Assembly (NCBI RefSeq): GCF_011806575.1 | Contig: NZ_JAATOO010000018.1 | Span: forward strand, 1-64,000 | Source of the DNA: Vibrio hepatarius | GTDB lineage: Bacteria > Pseudomonadota > Gammaproteobacteria > Enterobacterales > Vibrionaceae | Direction of reading: 5' to 3' | DNA: 64,000 bases | Shown: positions 26,197 to 37,251 of the stretch, in pieces | Position numbering within the stretch: position 1 is the first letter of the stretch | Layout of the letters: each line of letters opens with the position of its first letter | Translations under genes and position numbers: made by a program | The notes under the pieces: generated by a model | What the model saw: the letters and a program-made list of their open reading frames with translations, nothing else | Told to the model about the DNA's origin: nothing | The model's database searches: none

Positions 26197-26879
26197 CGCC
26201 GTCAAGTAACCCTTTAATAATGCTAGTGGATATTTTCCGCTCGCCGAGCGCGTGCTTTTTAGCGCTATATCAACGAGGAGCTTGGGGCTGGCAGCCTTAC
26301 GTCTTTTTGATCTTGTCACCGTTCCTGTTTTGGGGCGCGTACTTTGATATCGTCAACTTTGCGTGGTTAAAAGAAGGTCTATCGGCTCAGTTAGCGGCGA
26401 CAAACCCAAAGCAACTTGAACTGCTCGATGCCAACACGCTAATGGCAAGCGAAATCATTAGTGATGTTGCCGGACGTACCCTGACGATTCTAATGCTTGC
26501 GTTTTGGTTTAACTTGGCGACAAAACCAAGCCAACACCAACACGGTTTTTGGCGCTGGTTTGCCGCAGGCGCAGTGATCACTTTCCCGGCGATCATTGGT
26601 GATTTAGCGAGTTACGTTAGTGTGCTACTCAAGCACGGTCAAGTCATGGTGTATGCCGCAGATCTGAATAGCTTGAACGGTTTGTTAAAACTGCCACTCA
26701 CCAACGAATGGTCACAGTTTGCCAGCTCATTCCCGTTATTACTGCCTTGGTACATTGCATTAGGTTATGCGGCGGTTGGGACGTGGACTGAGTTTGAACG
26801 CGGTCAAGCACTGGTCATTTCAGCCCTACCTTGGTTGGCGTATTACGCGATATGGGCGTTATACATTCTCATCTTCTAG
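26193..26879 (+). CDS. YIP1-family membrane protein
   Basis: Polytopic inner-membrane protein of 228 aa with about five hydrophobic spans and the pattern of the Yip1 domain. The N-terminal line is LVDIFRSPSACFLALYQRGAWGW, followed by a long first loop. No catalytic motif is visible. Its ATG overlaps the mltD stop (ATGA), so it is probably translated with mltD. Its stop codon overlaps the stop of the convergent yafD-like gene in the palindrome CTAG. Function unknown. Confidence 0.7.
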   Translation: MTPSSNPLIMLVDIFRSPSACFLALYQRGAWGWQPYVFLILSPFLFWGAYFDIVNFAWLKEGLSAQLAATNPKQLELLDANTLMASEIISDVAGRTLTILMLAFWFNLATKPSQHQHGFWRWFAAGAVITFPAIIGDLASYVSVLLKHGQVMVYAADLNSLNGLLKLPLTNEWSQFASSFPLLLPWYIALGYAAVGTWTEFERGQALVISALPWLAYYAIWALYILIF

Positions 26880-27730
26880 TTAGTGGGAAGCAGCTCGAAG
26901 CTGACTAATATAGGATTGTGATCAGAGGCGTCAGAGAGTGGCGCCTCTGCTGTTTTTAGCCTTAAGCCACGATAAAACACATGGTCGAGTGGTAAACCCG
27001 TTATAAACTGGGTGCGATGGTCTTCTTGGTACGACACTTCTTGCAGCCCGAGCTTATCCAGCGCTTGCTTCATCACCGCCAAACGTGACTCACTCCAACT
27101 GTTAAAATCGCCAGCAACAATAATCGGTCCTTGATGCTCTAACAATTCGTCCACCAGCCGACTCAGCTGTCTGAGATACTCCTCGGTTCCGTAGGTAAAG
27201 TTGACCGCGTGGATATTGACCACCGCAAGCTCATTACCATCAGAAAGCGGATACGTCGCATAGAGCGCCGATTTCGGCAGTCTTAGCCAAGGTTCTAGTT
27301 CAACAAAGGCGCACGCCAAATTTGGCGTATCTTGAGTTAAATTCAGCACCCCAGCGGTGGCATCAAACGCTTTAAATGCATCAACTTGATTGGCAAACCA
27401 GCCTTCGCGTTTAATCCACTGTTTTAGCGCTGGCGTCATGCTTGCTTCTTGTAAAAGCGCGAGCTGAGCCTCGTCAGTCAAACGCGTCAGCTCTGTGTCC
27501 CACTGGCTACGATTTTGTTTGTAAATGTTCCAGACCAAAAGATTGATGCTGCCCTGCTTATCTAGTACTTTGGCGCGCGGATTGACGTAGCATTGCGGTG
27601 ACAGCACCACACCGTCGGCAGAAACCGAAGAGAGCTGTGGCTGATCTGGTAAGGTAAAAATCGCTTGGTAACCAGCAACCGCAATGACGACGGCGAGCAA
27701 TGGGATAGCGACAAGCAGTTTCTTCTTCAT
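26876..27730 (-). CDS. endonuclease/exonuclease/phosphatase-family protein, YafD-like
   Basis: Protein of 284 aa with one N-terminal hydrophobic segment (signal anchor at about 5-25) and a DNase I-like fold outside. Visible motifs are LLVWNIYKQN, LLQEASM with the metal-binding Glu, VNIHAVNF, VAGDFNSWS with the catalytic Asp and Asn, and LDHVFYRGL with SDHNPI at the end. E. coli yafD is close to gloB/mltD in the same way. The substrate could be nucleic acid or a phospho-ester such as a lipid; neither can be told from sequence. Confidence 0.85.
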   Translation of the reverse strand: MKKKLLVAIPLLAVVIAVAGYQAIFTLPDQPQLSSVSADGVVLSPQCYVNPRAKVLDKQGSINLLVWNIYKQNRSQWDTELTRLTDEAQLALLQEASMTPALKQWIKREGWFANQVDAFKAFDATAGVLNLTQDTPNLACAFVELEPWLRLPKSALYATYPLSDGNELAVVNIHAVNFTYGTEEYLRQLSRLVDELLEHQGPIIVAGDFNSWSESRLAVMKQALDKLGLQEVSYQEDHRTQFITGLPLDHVFYRGLRLKTAEAPLSDASDHNPILVSFELLPTN

Positions 27731-27742
27731 AGGCTCTAAAAG

Positions 27743-27768
27743 TAAAAAAGAGCCTCACGGCTCTTTTT
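27743..27768 (-). terminator. terminator of glnB
   Basis: Stem AAAAGAGCC / GGCTCTTTT with a TCAC loop, symmetrical enough to work on both strands. On the minus strand it follows the glnB stop by 14 bp. Confidence 0.9.
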
Positions 27769-27781
27769 AGGATGATAACGA

Positions 27782-28123
<342 letters not shown>

Positions 28124-28175
28124 TCATCCCTTAAACTTTTTGCGATTTCGCTTATTATCCCATGTTATTCAGGCA

Positions 28176-28207
28176 ATAAAAAGCCCGAGCATGGAAGGCT
28201 CAGGCTT
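28176..28207 (-). terminator. terminator of the cytochrome c gene
   Basis: Arms AAGCCCGAGC (28181-28190) and GCTCAGGCTT (28198-28207) pair on the minus-strand RNA with one G-U, and a T run follows on that strand. Confidence 0.85.
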
Positions 28208-28226
28208 AAGTAAACCGAATGTCTAA

Positions 28227-28541
28227 TTACTTAAGGCTTGAGTAGTAAGCCGCTAGGTTAGCAATGTCTGCATCGTTAAGCATTGCAGCTTGAGCTTGCA
28301 TGACTGCTGCAAGGCCGCCGTTACGCTCTTTGTTTTTGTACGCTTTGATAGATGAAATGATGTATTGCTCATTCTGACCTTTTAGATTTGGGTAGCCAGG
28401 AATTACTGCCATACCATCAGCACCATGACATGCTGCACACACTGCTGCTTTCGCTTGTCCAGCTGCTGCATCACCTGCCGCCAGGGTTTGACCAGCAAAA
28501 AGGCTCATTCCAAGTACCATTCCAATAGCGAGTTTTTTCAT
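28227..28541 (-). CDS. small periplasmic class I cytochrome c
   Basis: Monohaem cytochrome of 104 aa. The signal peptide ([21 protein letters not shown]) is followed by the haem-attachment motif CAACH at Cys 35, Cys 38 and His 39. [14 protein letters not shown] segment is typical of the cytochrome c4/c5 group, and a Met in the C-terminal half (QAAMLND) is the likely sixth ligand. It is an electron carrier between periplasmic redox partners, but no oxidase or reductase gene lies nearby to name the partner. Monocistronic. Confidence 0.88.
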   Translation of the reverse strand: MKKLAIGMVLGMSLFAGQTLAAGDAAAGQAKAAVCAACHGADGMAVIPGYPNLKGQNEQYIISSIKAYKNKERNGGLAAVMQAQAAMLNDADIANLAAYYSSLK

Positions 28542-28608
28542 TGCTCTTCCTTATTGTTCCTAGGGTTACAAAACCCAATTTATTATAGGTGTTTTATTTA
28601 GTAGATTT

Positions 28609-29928
28609 TTACACAACTATTGAGCACTTGTCCCAGATAAGTTCACAATCCTGGCCTGTAAATTGATGATCAATAAACAAATCTGCTATCGCGGCAACAT
28701 TATCGCCACACATCAGAATCGGCATGCGGCGGCGTTGCCAACTTGGCACCCCGTATTCTTGAAACAGTTTTTTTAACTTGCGGCTGTGTCCGCGCTCAAC
28801 CGGATGCGCAATTAACCCCTCAGGATTAAACGTCACTTTTAGTTCTCCCTGCTCTAGAGCATGCCGAGATAAATGCCCGGAGGAACAAGACTTTAGTAAC
28901 AAATGGCCTAAATTATCCGGCAAAGATAATGGCTGATTGATGGCGACAGGAGATTGCCACTCAGTAATATCTGCGTATTTAGTGACGATGTATAACCGAT
29001 TGGAGAAGCGGCGAACTTGCTCATCAGCAAGGTTCAAGCTTGGATTGGCATCCTGTTTAGCAAGTGCTACTTGCTGCCAGATCTGCCCAAGGTGTTCACG
29101 GCTTGGCATTCGGATATGCTGCCGTGCCAGCCACATACGAATGAGTCTTGCACGAGATAGTTCACTCACCGAGCTCAATAATGCGATATCCAAACTGCCG
29201 TCTTTTGCTATTCCCGCCTGCAACTTATCTTGAAGAAGTTCTTCAATCAGCAATTCCTGTTCAGCACATAACTGAGCGCTGCGATTGACCGATTGAGCAA
29301 AATGCGGCCAGCGCTGCGTCAGCAATGGCGAGATTTGGTGGCGAATGAAATTACGGTCGAAACGGGTGTCTTGGTTACTTTCATCTTCCACCCACTCTAA
29401 ACCTTGTTGCTGAGCATAGTGTTCGATTTGAGCACGACTCACGCTCAAGAGCGGACGCACAATGGTTGCCTCACCCAATGCGGTTGCTTCCCCCATCGCA
29501 GACAAACCCTTCGGCCCACTGCCACGTTTGAGTGCCAACAAAAAGGTTTCCAACTGATCGTCGCTATGTTGCCCGGTCAGCAGTAAATCATTCGCGTTGA
29601 GATGTTGTCTCAGCGCTTGGTAACGCGCCTCTCGCGCACACGCCTCAAGACTTTCCCCATTGGCGTTGAGCTGGACATGCTCGGCAATAAAATCGATCCC
29701 TGATTGTGTTGCCCACATTTGGCATCGTGCTAACCAGTCGTCGGCGTTGGAACTCAAACCATGGTGCACATACACCGCAAGGCAATCGACCTGTTTTTCC
29801 TTGTGATATTGCGTCAATAAATCCAACAAGACTCGCGAATCCACACCACCACTGAACGCCAGAACAATACGTGTATTCGGGGCATAGTAGCGGTCAATGA
29901 TGGTAGAAAAAGTCTGATAGAGAGTCAT
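28609..29928 (-). CDS. tilS: tRNA(Ile)-lysidine synthase TilS
   Basis: ATP-dependent enzyme that converts C34 of the minor isoleucine tRNA (CAU anticodon) to lysidine so that it reads AUA. The PP-loop SGGVDS lies at about 26-31 and the tRNA/lysine-binding region follows. A substrate-recognition domain lies at about 245-325 and a C-terminal domain after 350 (RGHSRKLKKLFQEYGVPSWQR). I chose the ATG at 29928 (439 aa), which matches the family; the open frame runs 16 codons further. Directly downstream of accA with a terminator between them. Confidence 0.94.
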   Translation of the reverse strand: MTLYQTFSTIIDRYYAPNTRIVLAFSGGVDSRVLLDLLTQYHKEKQVDCLAVYVHHGLSSNADDWLARCQMWATQSGIDFIAEHVQLNANGESLEACAREARYQALRQHLNANDLLLTGQHSDDQLETFLLALKRGSGPKGLSAMGEATALGEATIVRPLLSVSRAQIEHYAQQQGLEWVEDESNQDTRFDRNFIRHQISPLLTQRWPHFAQSVNRSAQLCAEQELLIEELLQDKLQAGIAKDGSLDIALLSSVSELSRARLIRMWLARQHIRMPSREHLGQIWQQVALAKQDANPSLNLADEQVRRFSNRLYIVTKYADITEWQSPVAINQPLSLPDNLGHLLLKSCSSGHLSRHALEQGELKVTFNPEGLIAHPVERGHSRKLKKLFQEYGVPSWQRRRMPILMCGDNVAAIADLFIDHQFTGQDCELIWDKCSIVV

Positions 29929-29971
29929 AACGCAGTGTCGAAAAAATATTTGGCTTAAGTCTATACCCAAA

Positions 29972-30004
29972 AACAAAAAGGCTGAACCTAAGTCCAGCCT
30001 TTTT
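29972..30004 (-). terminator. terminator of the dnaE-accA transcript
   Basis: Left AAAAGGCTGAAC and right GTCCAGCCTTTT pair with one G-U on the minus strand and are followed by T-rich sequence. It lies 21 bp after the accA stop. Confidence 0.85.
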
Positions 30005-30024
30005 CAAATCATTACGTGAGCTTA

Positions 30025-30984
30025 TCAGCAGTAGCCGTAGCTCATTAGACGCTGGTAACGACGCTCAAGTAGCGCATCAGTGTCGAACTGTTCTAGCTCT
30101 TCTAGCTGCTTAAGCAGATTCGCTTTCATGTTCGCAGCCATCTGAACGTGGTTACGATGCGCGCCACCTAGAGGCTCTTCGATGATTTGGTCGATAAGCT
30201 CAAGCTCTTTCAGACGTGGTGCCGTTAGACCCATCGCTTCTGCAGCTTGAGGCGCTTTGTCTGAATCACGCCATAGGATAGACGCACAACCTTCTGGAGA
30301 GATTACTGAGTACGTTGAGTACTGAAGCATGTTTACGTAATCACCCACACCGATTGCTAGTGCGCCACCAGAACCGCCTTCACCAACAACGTTACAGATT
30401 ACTGGCACTTTAAGACCAGCCATCACTTTTAGGTTCTTCGCGATTGCTTCAGACTGACCACGCTCTTCTGCGCCAACACCTGGGTATGCACCTGCTGTAT
30501 CGATGAAAGTGATGATCGGCATGTTAAAACGCTCAGCCATTTCCATCAGACGCAGCGCTTTACGGTAACCTTCTGGCTTTGGCATACCAAAGTTACGTTT
30601 TACTTTTTCTTTTGTCTCACGACCTTTTTGGTGGCCAATGATCATCACTGGACGGCCGTTTAGACGAGCCATACCACCAACAATCGCTTTATCGTCGGCG
30701 TATGCACGGTCACCAGCAAGCTCTTCGAATTCAGTAAATACATGCTCGATGTAGTCAAGCGTGTATGGACGTAGCGGGTGGCGAGCTAGTTGAGCAGTTT
30801 CCCACGCACCAAGGTCGCTAAAGGTCTTTTTCTTAAGCTCTAAGCTTTTCTTCTCTAGTTGTTCGATCTCTTTATCCAGATCTACGCCAGAATCACCACC
30901 ATGACGAGATACGTCGCGAAGTGCTTCAATCTTAGCTTCTAGTTCTGCGATAGGCTTTTCAAATTCTAAAAAGTTCAGGCTCAT
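30025..30984 (-). CDS. accA: acetyl-CoA carboxylase carboxyltransferase alpha subunit AccA
   Basis: Alpha half of the carboxyltransferase that, with AccD, makes malonyl-CoA for fatty acid synthesis. It has 319 aa as in E. coli. The N-terminal helical region ([20 protein letters not shown]) precedes the crotonase-like core. Core blocks include [38 protein letters not shown] and [21 protein letters not shown] precedes the ATG. It is 36 bp downstream of dnaE, the same order as in E. coli. Confidence 0.97.
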   Translation of the reverse strand: MSLNFLEFEKPIAELEAKIEALRDVSRHGGDSGVDLDKEIEQLEKKSLELKKKTFSDLGAWETAQLARHPLRPYTLDYIEHVFTEFEELAGDRAYADDKAIVGGMARLNGRPVMIIGHQKGRETKEKVKRNFGMPKPEGYRKALRLMEMAERFNMPIITFIDTAGAYPGVGAEERGQSEAIAKNLKVMAGLKVPVICNVVGEGGSGGALAIGVGDYVNMLQYSTYSVISPEGCASILWRDSDKAPQAAEAMGLTAPRLKELELIDQIIEEPLGGAHRNHVQMAANMKANLLKQLEELEQFDTDALLERRYQRLMSYGYC

Positions 30985-31020
30985 CTATAGATCCTTTTTG
31001 ATTCGGTGCTTTGACCGAAT

Positions 31021-34000
31021 TTAGTTAAATTCGAGTTCTACCTGGCCTTTCCCAAGTAGCTGTTTTAAATCATCTAATAATGCGTCGCTTGGCGTTACTC
31101 GCCATTCTGTACCTAACGTTAAACGTGCTCGTGCATCGCTACGTTGGTAGTATACATGGACAGGAACCGTCCCCGCCCTATGAGGCTCTAGAATTTTACT
31201 AAAGCGCTCAAAAAACTGGCCGTCGATTTGAGATTCATCAATCGAAACAGATAATCCGCGCGCATATTTTTCGCGTGCAGCGCCAAGGTCCATAACCTCG
31301 CGCGCCGACATTTTAAGACCACCATTGAAATCATCAAAGCTGACCTGTCCCGAAACGACCAAAATTCTGTCAGTTTCTAGCAGTTCCGCATATTTTTCCA
31401 ACGCATCGGAGAATAACATCACTTCCATACGACCACTTCGGTCGTCCAAGGTCATGATACCGATTCGCGTACCGCGTTTGGTTGTCATTACTCTAGCAGC
31501 GATCACCAAGCCGGCCACTGTAACACTTTGATCGCGCCTTGTCGGGGTCGCGTCTTTTAGTCGACAACTGGTGTACTTACCGAGTTCCTTCAGATAAGCA
31601 TTTACTGGGTGCCCGGTCAAATAAAGACCGAGTGTCGAACGTTCACCTTCAAGCCACACTTTTTCAGGCCAAGGCTCGACTTTAATGTATTTATGCTCAA
31701 CTTCTTCTGGCGCTTCGGTCAAGACACCGAATAAGTCACTTTGACCAAACGCTTCGGCTTGATGGTGTTGGCTGGCCGCTTTCACCGCATCATTCAATGA
31801 CGCCATCATCGCAGCGCGGTGTGGACCAAGACGGTCTAGCGCGCCCGCATAAATCAGCTTTTCAATTACGCGCTTGTTGACTTTTTTCAAGTCAATTCGC
31901 GCACAGAAATCAAATAGATCTTTGAAATGACCGCCTTTATTACGTGCCTCTAAGATCGCTTCAATTGGGCCTTCACCCACACCTTTAATCGCACCGATAC
32001 CGTAGACAATCGCACCATCTTCATCAACGTTAAAACGGTATAAGCCCGAGTTGATGTCCGGTGGCAGCACTTTGAGCTTCATACGGAAACATTCATCGAC
32101 AAGGCCAACGACCTTCTCGGTGTTATCCATATCGGCGGTCATTACCGCGGCCATAAATTCGGCTGGGAAGTGCGTTTTCAGCCACAACGTTTGATACGAG
32201 ACCAGCGCGTAAGCAGCAGAGTGCGATTTGTTAAAGCCGTAACCCGCGAACTTCTCTACCAAGTCGAAGATCTTCATCGCCAGTTCGCCGTCGATGCCGT
32301 TCTTCACCGCACCTTCTTCGAAAGTGGCACGCTGTTTGGCCATCTCTTCTGGCTTTTTCTTACCCATCGCACGACGCAGCATGTCCGCGCCACCCAAAGT
32401 GTAGCCAGACAAGACCTGTGCAATCTGCATTACCTGTTCCTGATACAGGATGATGCCGTACGTTGGGTCTAGGATCTCTTTAAGTGACTCGTGTTGCCAT
32501 TTTTCATCTGGGTAAGAGACGGCTTCACGGCCGTGCTTACGGTCGATAAAGTTATCTACCATGCCCGACTGCAGTGGACCTGGGCGGAACAAGGCTACCA
32601 GTGCGATGATGTCTTCAAAACAGTCTGGTTGCAGGCGCTTGATCAGTTCCTTCATACCACGCGATTCCAACTGGAATACCGCGGTGGTTTCAGAGTTTTG
32701 TAGCAATCGGAATGATGCTTCGTCTTCGAGCGGAATCGACTCAATGCGAACCGGAGGTTTTCCCTCTTTTTCCAAACGTGGATTAATCAGCCCTAATGCC
32801 CAGTCAATGATGGTCAGGGTTCGTAGCCCCAAGAAGTCAAACTTGACCAGACCAGCGGTTTCTACGTCATTCTTATCAAACTGAGTCACCGGAAAGTGAC
32901 CTTCCGCGTCGGCATAGATTGGCGCGAAATCAGTAATCGTGGTGGGTGAGATTACAACACCACCTGCGTGTTTACCGGCGTTACGTGTACAACCTTCAAG
33001 GATGCGACACATATCGATCAGTTCTTTGACTTCTTCGTCTGCCTCGTACAACTCTGGTAACGCAGGCTCGGCTTTGAAAGCTTTTTCAAGCGTCATCCCC
33101 GGGTCTGGCGGCACCAGTTTTGAAATACGGTCAACGAAGCCAAACGGATGGCCCAGTACACGGCCAACGTCGCGAATTACCGCTTTGGCTGCCATAGTAC
33201 CGAAGGTGATGATCTGCGATACCGCATCACGACCGTACATTTCCGCTACGTGATCGATCACTCTGTCCCGCTTATCCATACAGAAGTCGACGTCGAAATC
33301 GGGCATCGAAACACGTTCTGGGTTAAGGAAACGTTCGAACAGCAAATCGTATTCAAGCGGGTCTAGATCGGTGATTTTCAGTGCATAAGCGACGAGAGAG
33401 CCGGCACCCGAACCACGTCCTGGACCGACTGGAATATCGTTGTCTTTCGACCACTGGATGAACTCCATTACGATCAAGAAGTAACCAGGGAACCCCATGT
33501 TGTTGATCACTTCGAGTTCGACTTTCAGGCGTTCATCGTATTCTGGACGGCGTTTCGCGCGCTCTTCTTCGTCAGGAAATAGAAACTCAAGTCGCTCTTC
33601 TAAGCCTTCTTCCGATTTCTTCACCAAGAACTCGGTCTCTTCCATCCCTTCAGTTGGGAATGCAGGCAGGAAGTATTCGCCAAGACGCACCGTCACGTTA
33701 CAGCGCTTAGCAATCTCAACACTGTTTTCTAGCGCTTCAGGGATGTCTGCGAACAACTCACACATCTCTTCTTCACTACGCAAGTATTGCTGAGGGCTGT
33801 AGTTCTTTGGACGGCGTGGGTCTTCTAAGGTGTAGCCGTCGTGGATCGCAACCCGAATTTCATGGGCGTCAAAAAATGATTCGTCCAATATCACCACATC
33901 ATTAGTGGCAACAACGGGTAAGTCGACTTGCTCAGCCAGTTCCAACGCAAAGTGCAGATAGCTTTCTTCGTCCGCTCTACCCGTACGCGTTAGCTCAAGA

Positions 34001-34500
34001 TAAAAGCGATCAGGGAAATGCGTTTGATAGAATTCGACACAGCTTTGCGCGATAGCTTGGTTGCCTTTCAGCAGCGCTCTACCAATTTCGCCGCTTTTGC
34101 CCCCCGACAAGATAATCAAGCCTTCAGCCAATTCGGCTAACCAGGCTTTATCAATCACTGGTTGGTGTTGCACGTGACCACGAAGGTATGCTTTCGAAAT
34201 CAATAGCGTCAGGTTTTTATAGCCGGTATTGTCCGCGGCGATAACAGTCAGCTTGGTGAGCTCGTCGCCAAACTCATCGGACTGCATCGCAAAGTCGGCG
34301 CCAATGATCGGTTTGATACCACAGCTATGCGCCGTACCGTAAAACTTCACCAAACCACATAGGTTAGTAAAATCGGTCAGGGCAACGGCGGGCATTCCCA
34401 TTTCAGCCACTTTCTTAACCAGAGGTGGCACTTTGGAAAGGCCATCAACCATGGAAAAGTCACTGTGTACTCGAAGGTGGATAAACTTAGGATCTGACAT
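31021..34500 (-). CDS. dnaE: DNA polymerase III alpha subunit DnaE
   Basis: Replicative polymerase catalytic subunit, 1159 aa (E. coli 1160). Domains in order: PHP (1-270, [16 protein letters not shown]), polymerase core with the catalytic carboxylates in MPDFDVDFC at about 401-403 and a third Asp in KFDFLGL at about 555, helix-hairpin-helix (about 820-890), OB fold (about 990-1070) and the tau-binding C-terminus. The internal beta-clamp motif is QSDLFG near 920. The gene stands between rnhB and accA. A 105-bp gap on its upstream side holds a hairpin and could hold a promoter. Confidence 0.97.
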   Translation of the reverse strand: MSDPKFIHLRVHSDFSMVDGLSKVPPLVKKVAEMGMPAVALTDFTNLCGLVKFYGTAHSCGIKPIIGADFAMQSDEFGDELTKLTVIAADNTGYKNLTLLISKAYLRGHVQHQPVIDKAWLAELAEGLIILSGGKSGEIGRALLKGNQAIAQSCVEFYQTHFPDRFYLELTRTGRADEESYLHFALELAEQVDLPVVATNDVVILDESFFDAHEIRVAIHDGYTLEDPRRPKNYSPQQYLRSEEEMCELFADIPEALENSVEIAKRCNVTVRLGEYFLPAFPTEGMEETEFLVKKSEEGLEERLEFLFPDEEERAKRRPEYDERLKVELEVINNMGFPGYFLIVMEFIQWSKDNDIPVGPGRGSGAGSLVAYALKITDLDPLEYDLLFERFLNPERVSMPDFDVDFCMDKRDRVIDHVAEMYGRDAVSQIITFGTMAAKAVIRDVGRVLGHPFGFVDRISKLVPPDPGMTLEKAFKAEPALPELYEADEEVKELIDMCRILEGCTRNAGKHAGGVVISPTTITDFAPIYADAEGHFPVTQFDKNDVETAGLVKFDFLGLRTLTIIDWALGLINPRLEKEGKPPVRIESIPLEDEASFRLLQNSETTAVFQLESRGMKELIKRLQPDCFEDIIALVALFRPGPLQSGMVDNFIDRKHGREAVSYPDEKWQHESLKEILDPTYGIILYQEQVMQIAQVLSGYTLGGADMLRRAMGKKKPEEMAKQRATFEEGAVKNGIDGELAMKIFDLVEKFAGYGFNKSHSAAYALVSYQTLWLKTHFPAEFMAAVMTADMDNTEKVVGLVDECFRMKLKVLPPDINSGLYRFNVDEDGAIVYGIGAIKGVGEGPIEAILEARNKGGHFKDLFDFCARIDLKKVNKRVIEKLIYAGALDRLGPHRAAMMASLNDAVKAASQHHQAEAFGQSDLFGVLTEAPEEVEHKYIKVEPWPEKVWLEGERSTLGLYLTGHPVNAYLKELGKYTSCRLKDATPTRRDQSVTVAGLVIAARVMTTKRGTRIGIMTLDDRSGRMEVMLFSDALEKYAELLETDRILVVSGQVSFDDFNGGLKMSAREVMDLGAAREKYARGLSVSIDESQIDGQFFERFSKILEPHRAGTVPVHVYYQRSDARARLTLGTEWRVTPSDALLDDLKQLLGKGQVELEFN

Positions 34501-34563
34501 GAATGGTTCCGCAAATAGTGCTTAATCGGAAAGATAATTTTGGTATTTTACGTGATATAAGAT

Positions 34564-34599
34564 CGGAGATATACCCTAATTCCGTAAGCGATATCTCCG
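34564..34599 (-). terminator. hairpin between rnhB and dnaE
   Basis: Arms CGGAGATAT (34564-34572) and ATATCTCCG (34591-34599) are perfect, with an 18-base loop. It lies 7 bp after the rnhB stop. On the minus strand it is followed by ATCTTATAT, a weak U tract, so it is at best a partial terminator. Confidence 0.45.
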
Positions 34600-34605
34600 T
34601 TTGAC

Positions 34606-35223
34606 TTATTCTAGACCAAGTGCGCGCTTCACTGGTTTGAAACTCTTACGGTGTTGGTCAATCACGCCGTGCTGTTCAATGGCTTCAAAGTGGGCTTTGG
34701 TTGGATACCCCTTGTGCTTGGCAAAACCAAATTCAGGGTGTTGCTTATCCAGCTCTTCCATTTCTTGGTCGCGGACGACTTTGGCTATAATCGACGCCGC
34801 GCTGATTTCTGCCACACGTAAATCGCCTTTAACCACAGCTTGCGATTGCATTGGCAATTGTGGACAACGGTTGCCATCAATCAACACAAAATCCGGAGTC
34901 ACGTTCAAACCTTCAACCGCACGCTGCATCGCAACCATGGTCGCTTGCAGGATGTTGAGCTGGTCGATCTCTTCTGGAGAACAACGTCCCACAGACCAAG
35001 CGAGCGCTTTGTGTTTAATTTCAGGTAACAAGGCTAAACGCTTCTTCTCTGAGAGTTTTTTCGAGTCATTTAACCCTTCGATTGGGTTGTTCGGATCCAG
35101 AATAACCGCGGCGGTTACCACATCGCCGACCAAAGGCCCACGCCCGACTTCATCGACACCCGCAATCAACTGATAGCCTTGTGGGTATTCAAATGGAGGA
35201 AGTTGTTTCTTTTCTTTTGTCAT
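34606..35223 (-). CDS. rnhB: ribonuclease HII RnhB
   Basis: Endonuclease of 205 aa that cuts at ribonucleotides embedded in DNA. The catalytic acidic residues are in [11 protein letters not shown] (Asp and Glu near 20), LIDGNRCP and the [17 protein letters not shown] block, whose family Asp/Glu and Ser are in place. The gene lies 2 bp after lpxB, which implies coupled translation, and upstream of dnaE. Together with RnhA (22573) both RNase H types are encoded here. Confidence 0.95.
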   Translation of the reverse strand: MTKEKKQLPPFEYPQGYQLIAGVDEVGRGPLVGDVVTAAVILDPNNPIEGLNDSKKLSEKKRLALLPEIKHKALAWSVGRCSPEEIDQLNILQATMVAMQRAVEGLNVTPDFVLIDGNRCPQLPMQSQAVVKGDLRVAEISAASIIAKVVRDQEMEELDKQHPEFGFAKHKGYPTKAHFEAIEQHGVIDQHRKSFKPVKRALGLE

Positions 35224-35225
35224 AA

Positions 35226-36374
35226 CTATTCGTAATCTTTGCCAATCAAGTGGAGAACCGCTTTTGCCGCTTGTTTATCGGCGTCTTTGCGGATCCAATG
35301 ATGCATTTCGGTGAACTTGTCGACCATTTGGTTGCCTTCTTCACCAAGCAAGCGTTCTACTTCAACCGCGAGGTTATCGACCGTGCATTCTTCCTGAAGA
35401 AATTCTTTAACCAGTTCTTGGTCGGCTAAAATATTTGGCAGAGAAACGTATTTTGTTTTCAGCATCTTACGCGCAAGAAAAGCGGTAAATGCGTTGACTT
35501 TGTACCCCACCACCATCGGGCGTTTAATCAGCATGCATTCGAGTGCAACCGTGCCCGAAGCGAGCATCACGGCATCAGAGGCGGTAATCACGTTACGCGC
35601 GGTGTCGTCAACCAGCTTGAATTCCAGCTCTGGGGCAAACTCTTGCCAAGCTTGCTCAAACTGCTCTCTGCGCTTTTGATTAACCAGTGCAACAACAAAG
35701 CCGAGATCTGGGTACTTTTGTTTGAGTCTCTGACAGGTTTCGATAAAAGGCTGAGAGAGCATTTTCAGTTCGCTGCCACGACTTCCTGGCAGAACCGCAA
35801 GCCAAGTTTTATCTTGTTCCAGACCCAGTAGCTCACGCGCTGGCGCTTTTTCAGATACCAGCGGGATAGAGTCCGCAAGCGTATGACCAATGAACTCACA
35901 CGGCACCTGGTATTGATCGTAAAACGCTTTCTCAAACGGTAGAAACGCCAAGACTAAATTGGTTGCCGCTTCAATTTTGAAAATGCGTTTTTGACGCCAT
36001 GCCCAAACCGAAGGGCTCACGTAGTGAACGGTTTTGATCCCGGCCTGCTTGAGGTCTAGCTCCAATCGCAAGTTGAAATCTGGTGCATCAATACCAATAA
36101 AGACGTCTGGTGGGTTGTCGGTGAAGAACTTCACAAGCTCCGCTTTCACTTTCAACAGGCGCGGTAAACGACCAAGCACTTCAACCAGCCCCATGACGGC
36201 CAACTCTTCCATATCGAAAAGTGACTGACAGCCTTGCGCGATCATTTTAGGTCCACCGATACCGACAAACTCTGCATCAGGGTATTGCTGTTTTACGGCT
36301 TTGATAAAACCTTCGCCTAGCGTGTCACCTGACAACTCGCCAGCGACAATGCCTACTCGTAATGGTCTGTCCAT
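35226..36374 (-). CDS. lpxB: lipid-A-disaccharide synthase LpxB
   Basis: Peripheral inner-membrane glycosyltransferase (GT19, 382 aa) that joins UDP-2,3-diacylglucosamine and lipid X to form the lipid A disaccharide. The blocks [11 protein letters not shown] at the N-terminus, [34 protein letters not shown] and [24 protein letters not shown] are the family signature. The ATG at 36374 is preferred over the in-frame TTG at 36380. A terminator separates it from lpxA 88 bp upstream, so lpxB depends on read-through or its own promoter. Confidence 0.96.
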   Translation of the reverse strand: MDRPLRVGIVAGELSGDTLGEGFIKAVKQQYPDAEFVGIGGPKMIAQGCQSLFDMEELAVMGLVEVLGRLPRLLKVKAELVKFFTDNPPDVFIGIDAPDFNLRLELDLKQAGIKTVHYVSPSVWAWRQKRIFKIEAATNLVLAFLPFEKAFYDQYQVPCEFIGHTLADSIPLVSEKAPARELLGLEQDKTWLAVLPGSRGSELKMLSQPFIETCQRLKQKYPDLGFVVALVNQKRREQFEQAWQEFAPELEFKLVDDTARNVITASDAVMLASGTVALECMLIKRPMVVGYKVNAFTAFLARKMLKTKYVSLPNILADQELVKEFLQEECTVDNLAVEVERLLGEEGNQMVDKFTEMHHWIRKDADKQAAKAVLHLIGKDYE

Positions 36375-36405
36375 ATCCAATCATTCAACTCTATTGGTAT
36401 AAAAA

Positions 36406-36440
36406 CACAAAAAGACCGTAACCTAACGGCTACGATCTTT
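36406..36440 (-). terminator. terminator between lpxA and lpxB
   Basis: Arms AAAGACCGTAACC (36411-36423) and GGCTACGATCTTT (36428-36440) pair over 13 bp on the minus-strand RNA with G-U pairs. T-rich sequence follows on the minus strand. It lies 21 bp after the lpxA stop. Confidence 0.8.
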
Positions 36441-36461
36441 TTAATCAATCACTTACTAAGC

Positions 36462-37250
36462 TTAGCGAATAACGCCACGCTCAGAAGTTTCCACGAAGTC
36501 TAAGAAGTGCTTAATCGATGACCACTGCTGTGCCATCTCAGTTAAGATTTCTTTTGCTTCTGCTTGAGTTTTACCTGAACGATAAAACTCTTTGTATGCG
36601 TTACGCAGTGCTCTCAGCTCATCTTTCTCAAAACCGTTGCGCTGCAGGCCAACCAAGTTAAGACCAAATGGTGTCGCGTGGTTGCCTTGCGCTAAGACAT
36701 AAGGTGGTACGTCTTTGACGACCGCAGAACAACCGCCAACGTAACTAAACGCACCCACTTTACAGAACGGATGAATTGCCGATAACGCCATAACACCAGC
36801 TGAATCTTCAACTGTCACGTGACCGCCAAGGATCGCATTGTTACCAATGTGAGTGTTGTTACCAACAATCACGTCGTGGGCGATATGAGCGTTAACACAA
36901 AGCAGGTTGTCGTCACCGATAACCGTTGTAGCTTTATCTTGCACAGTACCACGATGGATCTGTACCGCTTCACGGATAACGTTACGGTCACCGATAACAA
37001 CCGTCGTTTCTTCGCCACCGTATTTCTTATCTTGGTTTTCTTCACCAATTACCGCGTGAGGAAAAATGCGGTTTTCTTTACCAATGGTCGTGTGACCTTT
37101 GATAACCACATGAGACATAACCTCTGTACCCTCACCGATAGCAACAGTACCAGAAATGTATGTGAAAGGACCGACGGTCACATTCGCAGCTATGGTTACA
37201 TCACCCTCAATAACCGCTGATGGGTGAATTTGAGCAGATTCATGAATCAT
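36462..37250 (-). CDS. lpxA: UDP-N-acetylglucosamine O-acyltransferase LpxA
   Basis: First enzyme of lipid A synthesis: it adds a hydroxyacyl chain to O-3 of UDP-GlcNAc. Left-handed beta-helix of hexapeptide repeats covers about 5-185 (ANVTVGPFTYI, VMSHVVIKGHTTIG and so on), with the catalytic His in the AHIAHDVIVG coil. A C-terminal helical domain follows. I chose the ATG at 37250 (262 aa), identical in length to E. coli LpxA and only one base after the fabZ stop, with GAGAG upstream inside fabZ. Translational coupling with fabZ is likely. Confidence 0.96.
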   Translation of the reverse strand: MIHESAQIHPSAVIEGDVTIAANVTVGPFTYISGTVAIGEGTEVMSHVVIKGHTTIGKENRIFPHAVIGEENQDKKYGGEETTVVIGDRNVIREAVQIHRGTVQDKATTVIGDDNLLCVNAHIAHDVIVGNNTHIGNNAILGGHVTVEDSAGVMALSAIHPFCKVGAFSYVGGCSAVVKDVPPYVLAQGNHATPFGLNLVGLQRNGFEKDELRALRNAYKEFYRSGKTQAEAKEILTEMAQQWSSIKHFLDFVETSERGVIR

Positions 37251-37251
37251 A

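Noticed and set aside
36819..37220. 133-aa plus-strand frame opposite lpxA, and similar long antisense frames (59007-59651 opposite ribD, 48203-48673 opposite tsf)
   Set aside because: They lie entirely inside well-recognised genes on the other strand, have no family resemblance, and their composition mirrors the codon bias of the true gene.
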